Part shown: positions 17,236 to 22,025 of the stretch, in pieces
How the letters are laid out: each line of letters begins with the position of its first letter
Position numbering within the stretch: the stretch's first letter is position 1
NCBI GenBank assembly: GCA_035333525.1
Contig: DAOQQF010000016.1
Span: 1 to 22,025, forward strand
Origin: CALMFT01 sp035333525
GTDB lineage: Bacteria > Patescibacteriota > Gracilibacteria > Absconditabacterales > Absconditicoccaceae
Direction of reading: 5' to 3'
DNA length: 22,025 nucleotides
Notes under the pieces: model-generated
Seen by the model: the letters and a program-made list of their open reading frames with translations, nothing else
Databases searched by the model: none
Told to the model about the DNA's origin: nothing
Translations under genes and position numbers: made by a program

Positions 17236-20229
17236 TTACAAGACAATATTGATGATTTTACCAGGTATTCGTATGATTTTCTTTGGTTCATGAGCAAGAA
17301 GTAATCACATTTTGGGGTCTTGTTTGATATATTCTATTACTTGATTTTGTTCAATATCCTTGGGCACCGACAAGGTTCCTTTGGTTTTACCATTGAACTG
17401 AATAGGGAGATGTATCATTTGGTCTTGGATAAGACTTGGATCGTAGGTTGGTCGTGGTTGTTTGGTTATATCTCATTCAAATCAAAGACTTGACCACATG
17501 CGTTCTGCCGTCTCTGGCGCAAAGGGAGCAAGGAGAAGAATAAGGGATTGTAACCCTCACCCCGGCCCTCTCCCAATCGCTCATTTCGCTTCACTTCATT
17601 CGCTAGAAGAGGGGGCATTATGATAATCATAGATTGCATTGGTAGCTATCATAAGCTTAGAGATCGCGGTATTGAATTTTAGATTATCCATATCTTCAGT
17701 TACTCATTTGATTGTTTGGTGAATTGTGGATTCAATCCCTCACCCCGGCCCTCTCCCAACCGTTCCGCCTTCGGCTCCACTAGGAGAGGGAGACTTACGT
17801 ACAAAGTCCATCATTTTCTCAAATCTCTTAAGAAATCTACCTACACCCGCCACGCCATCAGGATTCCAATTCTTCGGTAATTCGATAGGTCCCATGAATG
17901 CGAGATATGTTCTGAGTGTATCTGTATTATGTTCTTTGACGACATCGAGTGGATTGATTCCATTGCCTCGTCTCTTACTGAATTTACGACCATCTGCAGC
18001 GTGAACCATGCCTTGGTGAATGAGTTTTACAAAAGGCTCTTTGGCTTCGGTGTGAATATATCCATATTTCTGCAAGAACTTGTAGATAAATCTCGAATAG
18101 ATGAGATGTCAGACAGCATGCTCCTTTCCGCCTATGTATAGATCTACTGGCATATTCGCTGCTGCAGTATCACTGATAAGCTGATTTGTATTTGCTGGAT
18201 CTAGATATCTGAGGAAGTAGAAGGAGCTACACATAAAGGTGTCGAGAGTGTCGCATTCGCGGAGGTATATAGTATTTTTATATGCTCTATTGTTTATATG
18301 TGTAATGTACTCTTCGTCATTTATTCATTTATATATAAATCTATTTCGCCGAAACTTATGTCCATCTCATCATATAAAACTTTTCTCTACATTATTTCTT
18401 TCGATCCGCACTACTTCTAATTTATCTAATTCCTTTTGATCAATGGCTTTTTGATTGAGTGAATTTAGTTTTATATAGATACAATTATCATTATTTAAGT
18501 AATTGATATTTTTGGTTGGATGAAAAAAATCCAACATCATGTTTTCTCATATTACTTTTTGTTCCGCTATATCGAAATATCATGTTTCTTCTGTCATTTC
18601 TCTAATTCAAGCTTCTAAGATCGATTCACCATCATCGATTCATCATCCACAAAAAATGGTTCGATCTGATCATCTATGATTTACAAGTATGAATTTATCT
18701 TCAGTCGGATGTTCAATTATTGCAGTAACCGTTTTAGTATTTTTTGATCACACAGATGACCTTGGAGCTCTTTCTGGAGTAACGTTGAGTTTTATTCAAT
18801 TATCTATTTCTTTGAATATCGGTCACACTTGTTCTTTCTTTTCATAATATTTAAACGTCGGATGATCCTCAAGCGGCGACTTTCCTGCTGGTTTGTAGTT
18901 CGGTAGATCGAGTGGTAGTATAACAGGAAGATCTTCATCTGGTATGAGGTGTGGTATTCGTTTGGATTTGTCTGGATGAGGATTATGTGCTGTATATTTT
19001 CCATCTTTATTATCCTCAAATGTATAATATATAGGAATAGGAGATCATCGGTATCTTTGCCTAGAGACTGATCGATCACGTAATCTAAATGTTTTCTTTT
19101 TTCTTCCTAATCAAAGTGTTTCGAGATATTCAGTGATTGCTGTTTTTGCGTCTTCATTATTAAGTCAATTAAATTGTCATGAGTTAATAAGTACTCATGT
19201 TTCAGTGTATGCCGCTTTCGTGTTTCATCCATCGATTACCCATTTTACAGTGATTCCGTATTTTTTTGCAAACTCCCAATCTCTTTCGTCATGCGCTGGA
19301 ACCATCATTACGGCTCCAGTAGCATAATCCATGAGTACATAATCAGCAAACCAAACAGGAACTGCTTCATTGGTAAGTGGATGAGTTACAAAAACTCCGG
19401 AATTCATACCATTTTTCTCTCTCTCAGTGGACTGTCTATCGATAGCAGTGAGCTTTGCTACTTCTGCTCTAAAATTCGCTAATTCACTCACTTTTTCTGA
19501 ACTCAGAAGATGATCGATAATCTGATTCTCTGGTGCTAATACTAAAGCTGTGACTCCGTATAATGTATCTGGGCGAGTCGTAAATACAGCTATAGTCAGA
19601 TTATTATCGATTTTAAAATCTATTTCCGCTCCAAAGCTTCTGCCTATCCAATTTTTTTGTATTGTTTTGGTTTCTTCTGGTCGATCTACGAGATCCAAAT
19701 CATCGATAAGCTCATCAGCGAGTGCTGTGGTTTTGATATATCGTTGAGGATGTTTTTTTTGGACAATGACAGTCTCACAACGTTCACATTTACCATCGAC
19801 TACTTGGTCATTAGCAAGCACTGTTTGACACCCATTACATCGATTAACTAAACCATCTTTTTTGTATGCTAATCCATGTTCAAACAATCTAGCAAAGATC
19901 CACTGAGTCCATTTGTAATATTCTGGATCTGAGGTAGCAAATTCACGCTCTGGATCAAACTGAAGATTGATTGCTTTTATTTGTTCCTTGAAGTTCACGA
20001 TATTGTCTTTGGTTGCTTGTTGTGCCGATTTTCCAGTTTTGATAGCATAATTTTCCGTAGGTAGACCAAAACTATCGAATCCCATTGGATGAATGACATC
20101 GAATCATTGCATTTTTTTGTATCTTGCTACAAAATCATTGATAATGTAATTTGAAGCATGACCTACGTGCATACTGTCTCCCGATGGATAGGGAAACATA
20201 GGCATAACATAGTATTTAGTTCATTTCAT
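17236..20229 (-). CDS. leuS: Leucyl-tRNA synthetase with inserted Nudix domain (code 25)
   Basis: A 997-residue class I aminoacyl-tRNA synthetase that charges tRNA-Leu. The N-terminal YPSGDSMHVGH carries the HIGH motif (residues 21-24). A zinc module CNGC...CERC follows, then the editing (CP1) domain with TTRPDTLYGV and GAVMMVPAHDERD. RLRDRSVSRQRY is conserved, although the next residue is Arg (about 394) where Trp is usual. After DLPVILPLDLP a foreign stretch of about 185 residues (about 465-650) holds a full Nudix box at 529-551. The synthetase then resumes with DTLDTFM, GGKEHAVGH and the KMSKS-equivalent KFSKR at 749-753. Two palindromic repeats are translated in frame at about 813-831 and 872-892 of the anticodon-binding region. 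About 29 in-frame UGA codons occur, unevenly spread. ATG 20229 is the most upstream start. It heads the operon with the SLH-like gene, nrnA and holB. Confidence 0.95.
17554..17615 (-). repeat. Palindromic repeat copy B inside leuS
   Basis: Shares CCCTCACCCCGGCCCTCTCC and the following CAA-N-CG with copy A. The outer stem is CCCTCTCC (17566-17573) with GAAGAGGG (17606-17613), one mismatch. The loop contains tandem TCGCT units. It is translated into SSSEGSEAKGAIGRGPGGG in a loop of the anticodon-binding domain. Confidence 0.88.
17737..17791 (-). repeat. Palindromic repeat copy A inside leuS
   Basis: GC-rich element in AT-rich DNA. The outer stem is CCCTCTCC (17749-17756) with GGAGAGGG (17783-17790), with an inner GCC-TTC-GGC hairpin (17667+100 offset, i.e. 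17767-17775). It is translated in the same frame as copy B into SPSPSGAEGGTVGRGPGGG. It has the look of REP or RPE-type dispersed palindromic elements. Confidence 0.9.
18279..18834 (-). other. Nudix domain embedded in leuS
   Basis: The consensus G-x5-E-x7-R-E-U-x-E-E-x-G-U is met exactly: Gly529, Glu535, Arg543-Glu544, Glu547-Glu548, Gly550, hydrophobic Tyr551. Upstream lies the usual first strand of the fold (TVTAIIEHPTEDKFILVNHR). Several box glycines are UGA codons. All catalytic glutamates are kept, so an active pyrophosphohydrolase is possible. Domain borders are approximate. Confidence 0.9.
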
Positions 20230-20674
20230 GAATGAGATATAGAGAATTATATAAATAAGAGATATGCAGAGCTACTAAAAATAAGAGCTATTATAATAAT
20301 TTTTCTCAATGGTCTTGCAAGAAGCATCTTGTAAGTCTTATTATTATTTCTCAGCTATATAATGACAGATTATATTTTTTATATATGATTATTCTTTTCA
20401 AAAAAAATTCTTAGTAAAAATTCTCTTGAATTATTTATATATATATAACCTTATAAGGGAAAGAGAGATTTTCTCTTGGACGGTATCCTGAACATCCAGC
20501 GCAAGCAAACATAGTAGGGAGGGGAATTGGCAAAAACCCTATAGAGTAGCCAAATACAACAAAATCTTATACATTGAAAAAGATTTCATTAGAAACATTG
20601 TATCGTGGTCTTGGTCCAGATGATGAAGAAGACGGTAACGATGATGGAAATTCAAATGGTACGGATAGTACTTT
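20230..20674. other. Intergenic region upstream of leuS, partly structured
   Basis: No secure gene is seen. The 20230-20455 half is very AT-rich and holds the leuS promoter region and a hairpin at about 20313-20334 (TTGCAAGA, AGCA, TCTTGTAA). At 20461-20477 AAGAGA pairs with TCTCTT. From 20478 to 20555 the DNA is distinctly richer in G and C. A plus-strand frame from 20457 reads GRYPEHPAQANIVGRGIGKN but has no ATG and meets TAG at 20547; it reopens to 20720 (LKKISLETLYRGLGPDDEED). This may be a broken gene or a small RNA; neither is supported well enough to call. Confidence 0.5.
20246..20251 (-). promoter_or_regulatory. -10 box of leuS
   Basis: TATAAT on the minus strand, 16 bases upstream of the leuS ATG, implying a leader of about ten bases. 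A second TATAAT lies farther upstream near 20290. No Shine-Dalgarno is visible between the box and the start codon. Confidence 0.45.
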
Positions 20675-21772
20675 TTATATTATCAATGTTTTTCAGATAT
20701 ATTGTTGTAATATATCATAGTATCACTCTTTTTTTGCTAGACCAATAATAAAAGATTGTTGATCGTTAAAAATATCATAATGATGTGCAATTGAAAGAAG
20801 GGCATAATATATTAAGAAGTGATGAAAATTTGAAGTAGTTATACTATGGGGATATTTTTTTTGATATATCTTTCATATGTTTTGAAAGTCTTTATGAGAA
20901 TGAGCAAATGAATGATGTAACATCTCTTCTAATACTATAAATGGTATTCTTTCTTTATGTGGAATGCGAGTGCATACTATTAATGGTATTGATAATCCAT
21001 AAAATGTTTTGTTTATAGCAATAAGATCAAAATCAATACTATTTGGAAGATGACATCGATTACCAAGCATCTGTATTATATAAGGTCGACACTGTAATGC
21101 TTTTGTGATCATTGGCCATTGATCATGCCAAACTGAGATAATATTCTCTTTGTTGGGATAGGGATTTTCATAATTAAATTCTTTGCTATTATATATATAA
21201 AGTTTTTTAAACCATATATTGAGAGACTTATTATAATATCGAGATAAAGTTGTAGATGTTCAAGGAATGATTTCTTGATTTATTAATTCATCAATTTTAG
21301 ATCCTTCTTCTCCATGATATTTCTCAATCAATAACCCATAACTACTATCTCGTTTGTTAATATATTCTTTTGTCATTGTATTGATATTGTGGTTGCTACT
21401 CATTTTTAATGAATAAAGATAATATCTTGTAATTTCAAAAAGCAATAGAGCAATGCTCATTTCTTTCTTGTGATCAGCTATATTTATAATAAGTGGTCTA
21501 TAAGAAGAGTTGTAATTACAGTGTGTTTTAATAATAGAGCAGTAGAGCGAATCTATTGTCCGAGGTTTTTTTCAAAGAGAGGCTAAATAATTCAAAAAAG
21601 ACACCATGGTTTCGGATTGCGCAAAATGTTGAAGTATAATCATTTGTTCTTTTTTTGTTTGAGCTCGTCAATCATTATCATTATTATTTTCATAATGAGA
21701 TAATGGTCAAAATAACGATTTCTCAAGTCGTTTGTTGTCTACGCATATGATAGTCGGTACAATATTATTCAT
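20675..21772 (-). CDS. Hypothetical protein, 365 aa (code 25)
   Basis: Family not recognised. The frame runs from ATG 21772 to TAA 20675-20677 with several UGA codons. The protein is soluble-looking and rich in Asn, Ile, Lys and Tyr. The most suggestive part is VLEEMLHHSFAHSHKDF in the C-terminal third, a Glu/His cluster that recalls metal-binding helices of zinc peptidases but is not a canonical HExxH. Upstream, ICVDNKRLEKSLFGP opens the protein. A TATAAG box (21800-21805) with TTGTTT 16 bases farther gives a plausible promoter. It is upstream of leuS on the same strand, 445 bases away, and probably transcribed alone. Confidence 0.8.
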
Positions 21773-21799
21773 GGTTTATATGAACTGAGTCATATTGTA

Positions 21800-21827
21800 C
21801 TTATACTCATTATTGCCCTAAAAACAA
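21800..21827 (-). promoter_or_regulatory. Promoter of the 365-aa gene
   Basis: On the minus strand TTGTTT, a 16-base spacer and TATAAG, leaving a leader of about 21 bases to the ATG at 21772. Confidence 0.4.
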
Positions 21828-21915
21828 TCAAAATAATCTGAATATTTCCCCTTATTATTTTTTTCTCTTGCATTTGGATATAACATAATTATTAGTCTTA
21901 TTGCCTTGATACGAA

Positions 21916-21953
21916 CAATACTTCTGATAAGTCAGTATTGCTCGAGTTTTTTT
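21916..21953 (+). terminator. Hairpin with T-run just upstream of tRNA-Glu
   Basis: CAATA and CTGA pair with TCAG and TATTG around TAAG, then CTCGAG and seven T. It resembles a terminator, but the T-run starts six bases after the stem and no plus-strand gene precedes it. It could isolate the tRNA from antisense transcription or be part of its leader. Confidence 0.4.
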
Positions 21954-21957
21954 GTAT

Positions 21958-22025
21958 GCTCCCATCGTCTAGCGGTCCAGGATATCGCCCTCTCACGGCG
22001 GAGATCGCGGGTTCAAATCCCGCTG
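21958..22025 (+). tRNA. tRNA-Glu (anticodon CTC), 3' end beyond the window
   Basis: Acceptor GCTCCCA, then TCGTCTAGCGG (D arm), an anticodon stem-loop CGCCC-TCTCACG-GCG with anticodon CTC, and a T arm GCGGG-TTCAAAT-CCCGC. The window ends two bases into the 3' acceptor strand (TG..., expected TGGGAGC). The CGTCTAG D-arm start and the CTCAC loop are typical of bacterial tRNA-Glu. It decodes GAG. Confidence 0.93.

Noticed and set aside
17236..20229. leuS as a fragmented pseudogene.
   Set aside because: All apparent stops are UGA; with code 25 the frame is open for 997 residues and HIGH, KMSKS-type and editing motifs are kept.

Overview
The window is AT-rich and can only be read sensibly if UGA encodes glycine (genetic code 25), the code known from the candidate phyla Absconditabacteria (SR1) and Gracilibacteria of the CPR. 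Read with the standard code, nearly every gene breaks into fragments. Read with UGA as glycine, and only TAA and TAG as stops, the fragments join into long frames. Glycines in conserved motifs then fall exactly on UGA: CorA AGIFGMN, the DHHA1 GGGGH motif, the HolB Walker A motif, the sortase GHTS motif and a Nudix box. This holds on both strands. No species can be named.

Layout. Positions 78-2964 (minus): a class-C60-like sortase followed by a membrane-anchored 639-residue protein of unknown function. Positions 3314-3514 (plus): a 66-residue hypothetical gene that looks leaderless, with its own terminator. Positions 3614-13254 (minus): a run of unknown genes, 264, 140, 1440, 965 and 267 residues long in map order. 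The two very large ones are adjacent and have internal hydrophobic stretches; the last four form one probable operon that ends at a terminator near 4550. Positions 13338-14530 (plus): corA (Mg2+/Co2+ channel) and a possible 86-residue ORF that overlaps the 3' end of holB. Positions 14484-20229 (minus): a probable operon leuS > SLH-like membrane protein > DHH phosphoesterase (NrnA-like) > holB. Positions 20675-21772 (minus): a 365-residue hypothetical protein. Positions 21958-22025 (plus): the start of a tRNA-Glu(CUC) cut by the window edge.

The most unusual locus is leuS. The leucyl-tRNA synthetase contains a complete Nudix domain of roughly 185 residues inside the catalytic domain, and, in its C-terminal half, two in-frame copies of a GC-rich palindromic repeat that are translated into Gly-rich peptides. 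UGA use is also mosaic along the gene: absent from a block of 287 codons, dense in the Nudix-bearing middle.

A second item of interest is a 66-bp element present twice (3053-3118 and 4553-4617) that carries a rho-independent terminator. Several genes have a -10-like box only 7-12 bases from the start codon and no visible Shine-Dalgarno sequence, suggesting leaderless or near-leaderless mRNAs.
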